Positions 1 through 7,831 of a stretch of DNA of 33,920 bases are shown piece after piece. The stretch spans positions 1 to 33,920 of the forward strand of contig NZ_NKHG01000050.1 of assembly GCF_002744245.1 (NCBI RefSeq), given 5' to 3'. This stretch comes from Bacillus pumilus. Lineage in GTDB: Bacteria > Bacillota > Bacilli > Bacillales > Bacillaceae. A program made the translations under genes and the position numbers. The notes beneath the pieces were generated by a model. The model was not told the origin of the DNA, did no database searches, and worked only from the letters and a program-made list of their open reading frames with translations. Numbering within the stretch: the stretch's first letter is position 1; each line of letters opens with the position of its first letter.

Positions 1-42
1 ACGCAGGACTGACACCGAATGCGAGGGTTTGTCTACACGCTG

Positions 43-73
43 AGAGCAGCCCTCATCAAGGCTGCTCTTTTTT
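43..73 (+). terminator. Intrinsic terminator of an upstream plus-strand gene
   Basis: A perfect 9-bp stem (AGAGCAGCC at 43-51, GGCTGCTCT at 60-68) is followed by a run of eight T. It reads as a rho-independent terminator for a gene entering from the left. By synteny that gene would be ylbL, but the first 42 bases are too short to identify any reading frame. The T-run abuts the stop codon of ylbM, which runs the other way, so the two genes are convergent. Confidence 0.8.
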
Positions 74-1319
74 ATCGAGATTGAAAGAGACCCGTCTCTT
101 CATCATATCGAATGGGTGATGTTTTAAACTCTGCTTCCGTTAAGTCCGTTTGCATTGGCTCGCAGATGGGAAGGCTGAAGATGCGGGAAGCGCGAATGTC
201 AACATCAAGTGCAGGATGTGAAAAGGAAGACAGTTTACTCACGAGCGGAACGTCCAATTCTTTTTTCACAAGTGACAAGTATTGCTGCCCTTTCTTTGAC
301 ATACCGAGTAAACGAATGTAGGGCGCGGTTTTCTTTTCAAGTAGCTCATGCATTGTCTTTTTCTTTACTCTCATTAAAAGGTGCGTATTCATTCGCTGTA
401 ACCTTGTCCATGTATATCGTTTTGTTTTCACAAGTGATAGATATTCCTCATAAGAAGATGCGTGTGTGATCGCTTTTTGCATACGGTGTTCAATGCCTTC
501 TTCAATTTCATATATCTCCTCTAGTTCGGCCGTATTCATTGTGTGAAAGACATGTTTTAAGAAACGAAAATAGGCTTCTTGTGTATGTAAAAGACCGTAT
601 GAAGATTGATAGGCCTGTAATTGCTTTAAAGCAGCGGCTGGAAGGTAAGGTGTAACCGCTTCAAATGAACTGTGCTCTTTTAAGGCTTTTCGAATACTTG
701 TTGCACTTGCGATTTTCTGATTTTCAGGAAGTTCTACATCATGATAATCAGATGCAATTCTTTGAGAGGTAAAGGGCTGCATGTGAGGGGATCTCTCTAA
801 GATGGCCTTTACATAATGGAAGCCTAAAATGTTATTCGGTTTCGACAAGTCCAGTAAATGCTCAGGATAAATGGCCTCTTGAAACGCAGTGGCTGCTGCT
901 GCCGGATAACTAAGACCTTCTTTTACCTTCTTTTTTGTTAAAAGGTCAATCTCTGCTTTTTTCTCATGCCAAGCGTGTGCTGTGCGCTCAAATGCCGTGA
1001 TGTCCCCATCCTCGCTTCCGAAAAAAAGAGAGCGGCATTTTAAAGCGTCTAGGATAGACACAGCGCCACCTGCAAAAGTTTCTGCCTTTTGTACTGCGAA
1101 TATGTATGGAAGCTCACACACAATGTCTACACCGTTTTGCAGTGCCATTTTTGTACGTGCCCATTTTGAGACGATTGCAGGCTCTCCGCGCTGGAGGAAG
1201 GAACCGCTCATAACGGCAATGGCAACATCTGAGGAGGTTTGTTTTTTTGCCTGACGAACATGATAGGCATGTCCATAATGAAATGGATTGTACTCTACAA
1301 CGACTCCCACTGCTTTCAT
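72..1319 (-). CDS. tmcAL: tRNA(Met) cytidine acetate ligase TmcAL (YlbM)
   Basis: This family uses ATP and acetate to acetylate the wobble cytidine (C34) of elongator tRNA-Met, keeping AUA and AUG decoding apart; it acts in the cytosol. The protein is 415 residues, the usual length. The N-terminus (MKAVGVVVEYNPFHYGHAYH) carries the HxGH nucleotidyltransferase motif at residues 14-17, followed by a nucleotide-binding fold and a basic helical C-terminal half. The open frame extends 30 codons further upstream, but I chose the ATG whose first codon is at 1319 because a good ribosome site (AAAGGCGGAG on the minus strand) lies just before it and the extension does not look like this family. The gene has its own sigma-A type promoter and is divergent from ylbN. 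Function is from family knowledge; the assignment is secure. Confidence 0.93.
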   Translation of the reverse strand: MKAVGVVVEYNPFHYGHAYHVRQAKKQTSSDVAIAVMSGSFLQRGEPAIVSKWARTKMALQNGVDIVCELPYIFAVQKAETFAGGAVSILDALKCRSLFFGSEDGDITAFERTAHAWHEKKAEIDLLTKKKVKEGLSYPAAAATAFQEAIYPEHLLDLSKPNNILGFHYVKAILERSPHMQPFTSQRIASDYHDVELPENQKIASATSIRKALKEHSSFEAVTPYLPAAALKQLQAYQSSYGLLHTQEAYFRFLKHVFHTMNTAELEEIYEIEEGIEHRMQKAITHASSYEEYLSLVKTKRYTWTRLQRMNTHLLMRVKKKTMHELLEKKTAPYIRLLGMSKKGQQYLSLVKKELDVPLVSKLSSFSHPALDVDIRASRIFSLPICEPMQTDLTEAEFKTSPIRYDEETGLFQSR

Positions 1320-1398
1320 TAGATGCTCCGCCTTTCTTGCTATGGTTAAATGGTCTATGCTACAGTAGCATAAGGGAAAAATGAAGCCCATTTTTTTC

Positions 1399-1427
1399 AG
1401 TGTAGGCATTCAAGGAACTGATGTCAA
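1399..1427 (-). promoter_or_regulatory. Sigma-A promoter of ylbM (tmcAL)
   Basis: Read on the minus strand there is TTGACA (plus-strand 1422-1427), a 17-base spacer and TACACT (1399-1404). This is a perfect -35 box and a 4/6 -10 box, placed about 80 bases before the ylbM start codon. The -35 box lies inside the inverted repeat at 1419-1444. Confidence 0.65.
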
Positions 1428-1444
1428 ACAACCCTCTGACATCA
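1419..1444. repeat. Inverted repeat between divergent ylbM and ylbN promoters
   Basis: TGATGTCA (1419-1426) and its exact complement TGACATCA (1437-1444) are separated by 10 bases. The left arm overlaps the ylbM -35 box, and the right arm ends 24 bases before the ylbN -35 box. The spacing suits a dimeric DNA-binding protein. No known operator is recognised and there is no T-run to make it a terminator. Confidence 0.5.
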
Positions 1445-1467
1445 AGAAGGACTGTAAAGAAAAAATA

Positions 1468-1496
1468 TTGACAAATAGCATGATGAAAGCTATAAT
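1468..1496 (+). promoter_or_regulatory. Sigma-A promoter of ylbN-rpmF
   Basis: TTGACA (1468-1473), a 17-base spacer and TATAAT (1491-1496) form an exact consensus sigma-A promoter about 30 bases before the ylbN start. This strength fits an operon that includes a ribosomal protein gene. Confidence 0.88.
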
Positions 1497-1525
1497 CATG
1501 TTTGTTGCTCTTAGAGGTGATACAA

Positions 1526-2044
1526 TTGAAATGGACAGTTTATCAGTTACATCAAAAAGCCAAAAACAGCTTCGATTTTCATGAGACGGTTGACTTAAAT
1601 GAACTTACTAGCCTTCATTCAGATATACGTCGTATTTCACCAGTAGAGGTGAAAGGGACTGGAGTGATCGAATCAAAGCAGGTCGCATTTGACTTAACCA
1701 TCACAGGTGAAATGACATTGCCTTGTTCAAGAACGCTTGTTGATGTAAATTATCCATTTGCGATTTCAACAAAAGAACTATTTGTACTTCATAAGACAGA
1801 CGATATAGAAGATGAGGACGTTTCCGTTGTGGAAGACGATATCATCGACTTAACGCCTATAGTCAAGGAAGAGATTCTTCTTGAAGTGCCGATGCAAATC
1901 TTTTGCGACCAAACAGACGTAAAAGGTGCTGCACCACAAGAAGGGAATGACTGGGCGGTCATTTCGGAAGATGCACATCAAAACCGAATTGATCCGCGTC
2001 TGGAAGGCTTGAAGAAGCTCTTAGAAGAAAATAATGAATCTTAA
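1526..2044 (+). CDS. ylbN: DUF177 (YceD-like) protein YlbN
   Basis: A 172-residue acidic protein of the DUF177/YceD family, which is found next to rpmF across bacteria. The molecular role in Bacillus is not established; plant and E. coli relatives are linked to 23S rRNA accumulation. Visible features are the family pattern MTLPCSRTLVDV, with its single cysteine near residue 70, and an acidic stretch (residues 90-120) rich in D and E. The start is the TTG at 1526 (reading MKWTVYQLHQ), which has an AGGTGA site 5-7 bases upstream; an in-frame TTG at 1502 lies too close to the promoter and has no ribosome site. Co-transcription with rpmF, 21 bases downstream, is expected because no terminator separates them. 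Confidence 0.88.
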   Translation: MKWTVYQLHQKAKNSFDFHETVDLNELTSLHSDIRRISPVEVKGTGVIESKQVAFDLTITGEMTLPCSRTLVDVNYPFAISTKELFVLHKTDDIEDEDVSVVEDDIIDLTPIVKEEILLEVPMQIFCDQTDVKGAAPQEGNDWAVISEDAHQNRIDPRLEGLKKLLEENNES

Positions 2045-2065
2045 CTCTTTAAGGAGGTGGGAATA

Positions 2066-2239
2066 ATGGCTGTACCTTTTAGAAGAACTTCTAAAATGAA
2101 AAAAAGATTGCGTCGTACGCATTTCAAACTACAAGTACCTGGTATGGTAGCTTGCCCAGAATGCGGTGAAATGAAAATTTCTCATCGTGTCTGCAAATCT
2201 TGCGGAACATACAAAGGCAAAGACGTAAAAAGCAACTAA
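2066..2239 (+). CDS. rpmF: 50S ribosomal protein L32
   Basis: A 57-residue basic protein of the large ribosomal subunit. The N-terminus [19 protein letters not shown] is diagnostic. Two CxxC knuckles (CPEC and CKSC) form the zinc ribbon of the zinc-binding version of L32. The start is the ATG at 2066, preceded by a very strong AAGGAGGTGG site at 2051-2060; an in-frame ATG-like start nine bases earlier overlaps this site and is rejected. It is the second gene of the ylbN operon and is closed by a strong terminator. Confidence 0.97.
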   Translation: MAVPFRRTSKMKKRLRRTHFKLQVPGMVACPECGEMKISHRVCKSCGTYKGKDVKSN

Positions 2240-2244
2240 TCAAT

Positions 2245-2280
2245 AAAAAAGCGTGAGGGAATCTTCCCTTGCGTTTTTTT
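2245..2280 (+). terminator. Terminator of ylbN-rpmF
   Basis: A hairpin starts five bases after the rpmF stop: GCG-tga-GGGAA, a two-base loop, TTCCC-tt-GCG, then seven T. A-rich flanks extend the pairing with the T-run. The stem is interrupted by a small internal loop but is convincing. Confidence 0.8.
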
Positions 2281-2316
2281 ATTTGTCTATTTTTTAGGTT
2301 TATCTCCTGTAAATAG

Positions 2317-2344
2317 TCTATCTACTCTAGTAAGCGCATATGAT
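2317..2344 (+). promoter_or_regulatory. Probable sigma-E promoter of gerR
   Basis: TCTATCT (2317-2323), 13 bases, CATATGAT (2337-2344). The -10 resembles the sigma-E consensus CATACAnT. The same TCTAT core, same spacing and identical CATATGAT octamer occur before spoVD at 10404-10431. gerR and spoVD are both mother-cell genes in B. subtilis, so the two sites support each other. Confidence 0.55.
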
Positions 2345-2374
2345 GTGGTATTCAGATTCAGGGGGGATGATCAA

Positions 2375-2914
2375 TTGACGATTACAAGGCAGGACGCATG
2401 GACACAAGATGAAGATTTGCTTTTAGCAGAAGTCGTCTTAAGGCATATTCGAGATGGAGGGACCCAGCTTTCCGCATTTGAGGAGGTCGGGAAAGCACTG
2501 TCGAGAACAGCTGCAGCATGTGGATTCAGGTGGAATTCTTACGTCCGAAAACAGTATCAAGCAGGCATTGAGCTCGCGAAAAAGCAGCGGAAAGAACTGC
2601 GTAAAAAGATCGGTATCCATTCCTCAGGTTTACCACAGCAGGCGTTAACAATAGAGGAGAAGGCATCGTCAGATCATGCTGAATTGACCCTTCGAGAAGT
2701 GATTCAGTTTTTAGAACAGCTTGAGAAAGAACCATCTGGTCCAGCTTATTTACGCGAGGAGCTAAAGGATGCACACCATCAATTAAAGTCGCTCACAGAA
2801 GAAAATGAACACTTGAAGCGTCAATTGAAAATGACAGAAGAAGATTACCGGGCGCTCATTGGTATTGTTGAAAGAGTCAAACAGAATATCAGCTTAAAAG
2901 ACTATGCAAAATAA
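2375..2914 (+). CDS. gerR: Sporulation transcription regulator GerR (YlbO, RsfA family)
   Basis: A 179-residue DNA-binding regulator. In B. subtilis, GerR is made under sigma-E in the mother cell and adjusts expression of other sigma-E genes needed for coat formation and germination. Residues 1-65 form a Myb/SANT-like domain with the spaced tryptophans and the block [16 protein letters not shown]; residues 65-80 are very basic ([10 protein letters not shown]); residues 115-160 form a coiled coil ([20 protein letters not shown]). The start is the TTG at 2375 (MTITRQDAW), with GGGGGGATGA just before it; the upstream frame extension of 10 codons overlaps that ribosome site. It stands alone between the rpmF terminator and a bidirectional terminator, with its own probable sigma-E promoter. 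Confidence 0.9.
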   Translation: MTITRQDAWTQDEDLLLAEVVLRHIRDGGTQLSAFEEVGKALSRTAAACGFRWNSYVRKQYQAGIELAKKQRKELRKKIGIHSSGLPQQALTIEEKASSDHAELTLREVIQFLEQLEKEPSGPAYLREELKDAHHQLKSLTEENEHLKRQLKMTEEDYRALIGIVERVKQNISLKDYAK

Positions 2915-2915
2915 G

Positions 2916-2950
2916 AAAACGCCCCTCGTAGATGAAAGGAGGGGCGTTTT
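2916..2950. terminator. Bidirectional terminator between gerR and ylbP
   Basis: A perfect 12-bp stem (AAAACGCCCCTC at 2916-2927 and its complement at 2939-2950) with an 11-base loop. A-tract and T-tract ends make it usable from both strands, as expected between convergent genes. Confidence 0.9.
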
Positions 2951-2961
2951 GTCATCAACCG

Positions 2962-3441
2962 TTAAGCTGATTCTCCTGTGTTCTTTTGGATATGCGCAGG
3001 CTCCCAAATGAGTGGATTTTCACCTTTATCGCGTTCCATATCATACTTCACCGCTTCAAAGCCCATTTTATCCCAAAAACCGGCAGATTTGACGCGTGGA
3101 TTTGTACGAATTGGCAGTCCGAAAGATTTTGCGAATTCAACAAGTGCTTCTCCGTATCCTTTGCGCTGATGCCCTGGAAGCACTTCTAGCTTCCACAGCT
3201 CTAAATAATCATGATTATGGTCAAAATACGTAGTCGTCGAGCCATCAACTTGATATAGGCTCATACGTGCCACAAGCTTATCTCCAAAGTAAATCCCGTA
3301 AAATGGAGAATTGCTGTCATTTTCAATCATATTACTTTCAAGGTCTTCAAGCATTGAAAGTTCTTGAATGCCATATTCCTTAAATTGTTTAAATTCCTCT
3401 AATGTTTTGTAATTAATCAGAAGACGTTTTACTTGTGTCAT
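2962..3441 (-). CDS. ylbP: GNAT-family N-acetyltransferase YlbP
   Basis: A 159-residue member of the acetyl-CoA dependent GNAT superfamily; the substrate is unknown. The acetyl-CoA binding motif A (QRKGYGEAL, near residues 105-113) follows the beta-strand LWKLEVLP, and the C-terminal part KMGFEAV matches GNAT motif B. The first ten residues (MTQVKRLLIN) and the total length match B. subtilis YlbP. I start at the ATG at 3441, with AAGGGGGAAG upstream on the minus strand; seven further codons upstream lack a ribosome site. It has its own sigma-A promoter (3531-3559) and converges on gerR. Confidence 0.9.
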   Translation of the reverse strand: MTQVKRLLINYKTLEEFKQFKEYGIQELSMLEDLESNMIENDSNSPFYGIYFGDKLVARMSLYQVDGSTTTYFDHNHDYLELWKLEVLPGHQRKGYGEALVEFAKSFGLPIRTNPRVKSAGFWDKMGFEAVKYDMERDKGENPLIWEPAHIQKNTGESA

Positions 3442-3472
3442 GTGATCTTCCCCCTTACACACATAATGTTGA

Positions 3473-3486
3473 CAATGATGTCATTG
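3473..3486. repeat. Short palindrome in the ylbP leader
   Basis: CAATGA-tg-TCATTG is a perfect 14-base palindrome 32 bases before the ylbP start codon and downstream of its promoter. It could be a repressor site or be due to chance. No match to a known operator is claimed. Confidence 0.3.
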
Positions 3487-3530
3487 AAGGCGTTTTCATC
3501 CCATCCGCCTAAAAAGTTTTTACACTTATT

Positions 3531-3559
3531 ATTATAGTTTTTAAATTAAAAAAATTCAA
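3531..3559 (-). promoter_or_regulatory. Sigma-A promoter of ylbP
   Basis: On the minus strand TTGAAT (plus 3554-3559), a 17-base AT-rich spacer and TATAAT (plus 3531-3536). The -10 box is exact and the -35 box is 4/6. The implied leader is about 80 bases. Confidence 0.75.
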
Positions 3560-3580
3560 TCATGGCGCGTCATCTGCTTT

Positions 3581-3608
3581 TTGCATCATGACATGAAACT
3601 GGTAAAAT
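3581..3608 (+). promoter_or_regulatory. Probable sigma-A promoter of panE
   Basis: TTGCAT (3581-3586), 16 bases, TAAAAT (3603-3608), ending 42 bases before the panE start codon. Both boxes match the consensus at four or five of six positions. Confidence 0.55.
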
Positions 3609-3650
3609 AGTTGATATGATGAAGTAAACAGAAAAAGGGAAGTGCGGCAG

Positions 3651-4550
3651 TTGAAAATTGGAATCATTGGCGGGGGTGCGATTGGTCTGCTTTGTGCCAG
3701 TTATTTATCACAGCACCATGACATCACCCTATTTACAAGAAGAAAAGAACAGGCAGAAGAGATTCGAGCGTCAGGAATCGAACGAATGGTGAGAGGAGAA
3801 ACGTTTCGAGCCGTAGTCGATGCGCAGACAGGGGTAACAGGAATATTTGATTTACTCATTGTGACGGTGAAATATCATCAGCTGCAAGATGTGCTGGGTG
3901 AATTATCGACATTACCTCGTCAGCGGATCTTATTTTTACAGAACGGAATGGCTCACCTATTAGACTTAAAGAAGTGGAAAGTGGCCCATCCATTATATAT
4001 AGGGGTGGTAGAGCATGGTGCGATGAAGATATCAGATCATGCAGTTGACCATACAGGCATTGGTATCATTAAGTGGGGGGCATTTCATGATGAGGCGACA
4101 GCAGATATTAGTGATGAATTGAAGAAAGCATCAACTCACTTTCAAATGGTCTATACAGCTGAATGGAAAAAGGTGCTGGAGGAAAAACTGCTTGTCAATG
4201 TCTGCATAAATCCATTGACGGCTTTATTGCATGTGAAAAATGGAGAGCTGATCTCAAATCCAGCATATGAACACATGATGAGATGTGCATTTAATGAGGC
4301 GGTTTCCATTTTGGGAAGTCCTGATAAAGATCGGCTCTGGACCCATGTAGTCTCTATATGCGATAAAACAGCCGCCAATCATTCATCAATGCTTCAAGAT
4401 GTGGTGAAAGGACGACAAACGGAAAGAAAATCCATCGTTGGCTATCTTTTGAAAAAGGCTCAAGCTCAAGGGATTCATGCCCCGCATCTTACTTTTTTCA
4501 ATAGAAGCTTGGAAGTATTGGAAAAAAAGCAAACAAAATCTTTTGAGTGA
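3651..4550 (+). CDS. panE: 2-dehydropantoate 2-reductase PanE (ketopantoate reductase)
   Basis: A 299-residue cytosolic enzyme that reduces ketopantoate to pantoate with NADPH, a step to vitamin B5 and coenzyme A. The N-terminus MKIGIIGGGAIG is the dinucleotide-binding GxGxxG loop. LFLQNGMAH contains the conserved asparagine-glycine of the active site, and WKKVLEEKLLVNVCINPLTALL holds the catalytic lysine region and second asparagine. I start at the TTG at 3651 because the ribosome site AAAGGGA (3634-3640) lies 10 bases before it; the GTG at 3642 would be only one base from that site. Upstream are a probable promoter and divergent ylbP. The bshC promoter overlaps the 3' end of this gene. Confidence 0.92.
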   Translation: MKIGIIGGGAIGLLCASYLSQHHDITLFTRRKEQAEEIRASGIERMVRGETFRAVVDAQTGVTGIFDLLIVTVKYHQLQDVLGELSTLPRQRILFLQNGMAHLLDLKKWKVAHPLYIGVVEHGAMKISDHAVDHTGIGIIKWGAFHDEATADISDELKKASTHFQMVYTAEWKKVLEEKLLVNVCINPLTALLHVKNGELISNPAYEHMMRCAFNEAVSILGSPDKDRLWTHVVSICDKTAANHSSMLQDVVKGRQTERKSIVGYLLKKAQAQGIHAPHLTFFNRSLEVLEKKQTKSFE

Positions 4551-4570
4551 GCTCATTTACATGCTATACT
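4543..4570 (+). promoter_or_regulatory. Probable sigma-A promoter of bshC
   Basis: TTGAGT (4543-4548, overlapping the panE stop), 16 bases, TATACT (4565-4570). It lies 45 bases before the bshC ATG, and no terminator separates panE from bshC, so read-through is also possible. Confidence 0.6.
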
Positions 4571-4615
4571 TTTTTCGGGAAACTAACTATTTATTGAAGA
4601 AAGGAAGTTCTAAAC

Positions 4616-6235
4616 ATGCAATTGACTGAACTTTCCATCCGAAGTCAGAATTTATTCATACGTGATTATATAGAAGAAAAAAAAGAGATGACTGCTTTTT
4701 TTGATTATGATATACATTCTGAGCACACATGGAAAAAGAGATACGACGATCTCATGGAAAGGAGCTTCCCGCGCGAGGCTTTAGCCGATTACATGAGCGC
4801 ATATCACGCAAAGTTTGAATCGGCAGCAATGCGGCAGAACATTGACAAGATCCGTGATGAACGGAGTGTCATGGTGGTTGGAGGGCAGCAGGCAGGCCTA
4901 TTAACAGGACCGCTTTATACCATACATAAAATCATTTCGATTATTCAGTTTGCAAAAGAAAAAGAGTCAGAGCTTGGAGTTCCTGTGATTCCGGTCTTTT
5001 GGGTAGCTGGTGAAGATCATGACGTAGACGAAATAAATGTTGTGTATACGTCTGGCGAAAAAGGTCCAGTCAAACAAAAGCTGTCTTTACATAGCGTAAA
5101 AAAAGCTGCTGCGAAAAGAACACCACTGCATCAAGAGAAAACAGAGAAATGGCTTCGTGATGTATTTTCAACCTATGAGGAATCTGCTTACACAAATGAC
5201 TTGCTTGATCAGCTTCTTCGATGTTTACGCAAATCAGACACGTTTACTGATTTCTTTGAATGGATTGTTTGCGACCTTTTTGAAGAAGATGGGCTGCTGC
5301 TATTTAATTCAGGAGACTTAGGGGTCAAACCACTTGAGCGTACGTTATTCAAGCACATTGTTGAGACAAATGATGAGATCACAACTCGTTTAAATGAAAC
5401 GCAGGCTGCCATGAAGCAAGCGGGGTATCAGCCGATTATTGAAGCTGGTGACCACCAGGCAAACCTGTTTTACGAATATGATGAGGAGCGTTTCCTTATT
5501 GAAAAAGAGCAGGATCAGTTTTCTGTATCTGAAGTGGGGCTTACTTGGACAAAGGAAGAGCTTTTGCAGGAAGTCGAGGAGCACCCAGAGCGGTTTAGTA
5601 ACAATGTGGTCACGCGCCCATTGATGCAGGAAACCCTTCTCCCAACACTGGCTTTTATGGCCGGACACGGTGAAGTGAACTATTGGGGTGAGCTGAAAGG
5701 AATCTTTGAGCACTTTGACTTAAAGATGGCACCTGTTCTTCCAAGACTGCACGTCACCATTCTTGAAAGGCATATTGACAAGAAGCTGCCGGTGAGAGAG
5801 CTGTCGGTAGAAGAAGTGCTGACAAATGGAGTGAAAGAAAAGAAGGACGCGCACTTTCAGAAAAGCCTTCCAGACAGCTTCGTTCAATCAGTTCATCATG
5901 CCAAACGTGAATTAGCGAATGTTCATGAGGTGATGAGACAAGAAGCGCTAGAGATTGAACCGAGCTTTGAGCAGCTGCTAGATAAAAATGCCAAATTTAT
6001 TGAAGACCAACTTCAATTTGTCTATCAAAAGATCGCTCAGCGTGTTGAAGAGAAGGAAGGTTATATCCTTCGCGACTTTGAACGGATTGAAAATAGTTTA
6101 AAACCACTTGACGCACCACAAGAAAGAATTTGGAATATCATGTATTTTTTAAACAAATATGGTCCAGAATTCTTCAAAACATTCAAAAATATGCCATTTT
6201 CATTTCAAAACAAGCAACAAATTGTCAAACTTTGA
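4616..6235 (+). CDS. bshC: Bacillithiol biosynthesis cysteine-adding enzyme BshC (YllA)
   Basis: A 539-residue protein, exactly the family length. BshC is needed for the last step of bacillithiol synthesis, joining cysteine to glucosaminyl-malate to give the main low-molecular-weight thiol of Bacilli. Sequence marks include VVGGQQAGLLTGPLYTIHK (near residues 86-104) and VFWVAGEDHDVDEIN (near 128-142), part of a nucleotidyltransferase-like core, and a long C-terminal coiled coil (about 380-500) that mediates dimer formation in the known structure. The start ATG at 4616 follows AAAGGAAG. The gene closes with a terminator just before the mraZ promoter. The assignment is firm; how the enzyme performs cysteine addition is less well settled in the literature. 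Confidence 0.95.
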   Translation: MQLTELSIRSQNLFIRDYIEEKKEMTAFFDYDIHSEHTWKKRYDDLMERSFPREALADYMSAYHAKFESAAMRQNIDKIRDERSVMVVGGQQAGLLTGPLYTIHKIISIIQFAKEKESELGVPVIPVFWVAGEDHDVDEINVVYTSGEKGPVKQKLSLHSVKKAAAKRTPLHQEKTEKWLRDVFSTYEESAYTNDLLDQLLRCLRKSDTFTDFFEWIVCDLFEEDGLLLFNSGDLGVKPLERTLFKHIVETNDEITTRLNETQAAMKQAGYQPIIEAGDHQANLFYEYDEERFLIEKEQDQFSVSEVGLTWTKEELLQEVEEHPERFSNNVVTRPLMQETLLPTLAFMAGHGEVNYWGELKGIFEHFDLKMAPVLPRLHVTILERHIDKKLPVRELSVEEVLTNGVKEKKDAHFQKSLPDSFVQSVHHAKRELANVHEVMRQEALEIEPSFEQLLDKNAKFIEDQLQFVYQKIAQRVEEKEGYILRDFERIENSLKPLDAPQERIWNIMYFLNKYGPEFFKTFKNMPFSFQNKQQIVKL

Positions 6236-6250
6236 AATAAAGTTTTAATG

Positions 6251-6279
6251 AGCCCTGACTAGTTCAGGGTTTTTTTTTA
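6251..6279 (+). terminator. Terminator of bshC
   Basis: CCCTGA (6253-6258), a five-base loop, TCAGGG (6264-6269), then nine or more T. It separates the bshC unit from the dcw cluster. Confidence 0.88.
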
Positions 6280-6292
6280 TGTAGAAACAGTG

Positions 6293-6298
6293 TAAAAT
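6293..6298 (+). promoter_or_regulatory. Candidate -10 box of the mraZ (dcw) promoter
   Basis: TAAAAT at 6293-6298 is the best -10 box before mraZ. No good -35 box is visible at 17 bases because that position falls in the T-run of the bshC terminator. If used, transcription would start near 6305, at the first MraZ repeat. Confidence 0.4.
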
Positions 6299-6305
6299 AA
6301 GTTTT

Positions 6306-6352
6306 GTGGAGAGAAGTGGTGGATAGTGGAGAGTAAGGGTGAGAAAGTGGGG
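6306..6352 (+). promoter_or_regulatory. MraZ operator: 10-bp-phased GTGG repeats
   Basis: GTGGAG (6306), GTGGTG (6316), GTGGAG (6326), a weaker GGGTGAG (6337) and GTGGGG (6347) recur about once per helical turn, all on one strand, just before the mraZ start codon. MraZ, the protein encoded next, is known to bind TGGGN-like direct repeats at 10-bp spacing near its own promoter. Here the array would lie at or just after the transcription start, which suits repression of the cluster. Confidence 0.8.
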
Positions 6353-6364
6353 CTCTGATATATC

Positions 6365-6796
6365 ATGTTCATGGGTGAATACCAACATACGATTGATACA
6401 AAAGGGCGCATGATCATCCCTGCTAAATTTAGAGACGGTCTCGGAGAACAGTTTGTGCTGACGAGAGGGCTTGATCAATGTTTATTTGGCTACCCTATGA
6501 GTGAGTGGAAACTAATCGAAGAGAAGCTCAAAGCACTTCCGCTAACGAAAAAAGATGCACGTGCGTTTACCCGGTTTTTCTTCTCTGGCGCAGTCGAATG
6601 CGAGCTGGACAAACAGGGACGCATAAATATCGCATCGAACCTACTCCAATATGCAAAACTCGAAAAAGAATGTGTGGTCATCGGCGTTTCAAATCGAATT
6701 GAGTTGTGGAGTAAGTCGATCTGGGAACAATATACAGAAGAGCAAGAAGATTCATTTGCTGAAATTGCTGAAAACATGATTGGATTTGATATATAA
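6365..6796 (+). CDS. mraZ: Transcriptional regulator MraZ
   Basis: A 143-residue AbrB-like DNA-binding protein that forms a ring-shaped oligomer and represses the dcw cluster through direct repeats in front of its own gene. Two SpoVT/AbrB-type halves are seen: residues 5-50 ([20 protein letters not shown]) and residues 77-120 ([20 protein letters not shown]). Both carry the DxxGR signature with the DNA-contacting arginine. Length and ends match B. subtilis MraZ. The start is the ATG at 6365; the second ATG two codons on (MGEYQH) cannot be fully excluded. First gene of the cluster, 66 bases before rsmH. Confidence 0.96.
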   Translation: MFMGEYQHTIDTKGRMIIPAKFRDGLGEQFVLTRGLDQCLFGYPMSEWKLIEEKLKALPLTKKDARAFTRFFFSGAVECELDKQGRINIASNLLQYAKLEKECVVIGVSNRIELWSKSIWEQYTEEQEDSFAEIAENMIGFDI

Positions 6797-6862
6797 TAAT
6801 CCCTTGTGCAGCAAGCTTTCTACACATTCATTTCTATTTGAAAAAGGTGGGACCATAACATC

Positions 6863-7795
6863 ATGTTTCAACATGAGACAGTATTATTAAAGGAAACAGT
6901 TGACGGTTTAAGCGTCAAAGAAGACGGTACATATGTGGACTGCACGCTAGGCGGCGCAGGTCATAGCTCATATTTACTATCTCAATTATCAGAAAAAGGT
7001 ACATTGATTGGATTTGACCAAGACGACGCTGCACTGGATCATGCACGAGAGAAGCTCGCAGATGCTAAAGCGAACATTCTTTTCATAAAAAGCAACTTCC
7101 GATATTTAAAAGAACGTCTGAATGAACAAGGCATTACAAGTGTAGACGGTGTGATTTTTGATCTTGGGGTTTCATCTCCTCAGCTCGACACACCAGAGAG
7201 AGGCTTTAGTTATCATCATGATGCACCTCTTGACATGCGAATGGATCAATCAGCTGCATTGTCAGCAAAACAAGTGGTGAATGAATGGCCATTTGAAGAT
7301 CTAGTTCGGATTTTCTACAAATATGGGGAAGAAAAATTCAGCAAGCAAATCGCACGAAAAATTGAAGAAGCTAGAAAAAAAGCGCCAATTGAAACAACGG
7401 CTCAACTTGTAGACATTATCAAAGAAGGAATTCCCGCACCTGCAAGACGAACTGGCGGACATCCAGCGAAAAGAGTGTTTCAAGCGATCCGAATTGCCGT
7501 AAATGACGAATTGAAAGTATTTGAAGAAGCACTAGAACAAGCAATAGAGTTACTCAATCCGAAGGGGAGAATTTCTGTCATTACATTCCATTCACTTGAA
7601 GATCGGATTTGTAAAAGTACATTTAAAGAGATGTCTTCTCTTCCAGAACTTCCGCACGGACTACCAGTGATTCCAGAAGGACTTGAACCTAAACTGAAGC
7701 TGATCACGAGAAAACCGATCGTCGCATCAGAACAAGAGCTGGAACATAACAACCGTGCCCGTTCAGCGAAGCTCCGAATTGCAGAAAAAAAGTAA
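6863..7795 (+). CDS. rsmH: 16S rRNA (cytosine(1402)-N4)-methyltransferase RsmH (MraW)
   Basis: A 310-residue S-adenosylmethionine-dependent enzyme that methylates N4 of C1402 in the 16S rRNA P site, fine-tuning start codon choice. The AdoMet motif is [12 protein letters not shown] (near residues 23-34); [11 protein letters not shown] and the [15 protein letters not shown] block are family signatures, and [11 protein letters not shown] lies near residue 240. The start ATG follows AAAGGTGGGA. This position between mraZ and ftsL is conserved in nearly all bacteria with a dcw cluster although the enzyme is not a wall enzyme. Confidence 0.97.
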   Translation: MFQHETVLLKETVDGLSVKEDGTYVDCTLGGAGHSSYLLSQLSEKGTLIGFDQDDAALDHAREKLADAKANILFIKSNFRYLKERLNEQGITSVDGVIFDLGVSSPQLDTPERGFSYHHDAPLDMRMDQSAALSAKQVVNEWPFEDLVRIFYKYGEEKFSKQIARKIEEARKKAPIETTAQLVDIIKEGIPAPARRTGGHPAKRVFQAIRIAVNDELKVFEEALEQAIELLNPKGRISVITFHSLEDRICKSTFKEMSSLPELPHGLPVIPEGLEPKLKLITRKPIVASEQELEHNNRARSAKLRIAEKK

Positions 7796-7831
7796 ACGAC
7801 ACCATAGATGATGATAAAAAGGAGGTTTCTT

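Noticed and set aside
1..42. 3' end of an upstream gene such as ylbL
   Set aside because: Stops occur in two frames within 45 bases and the fragment is too short to recognise any protein.
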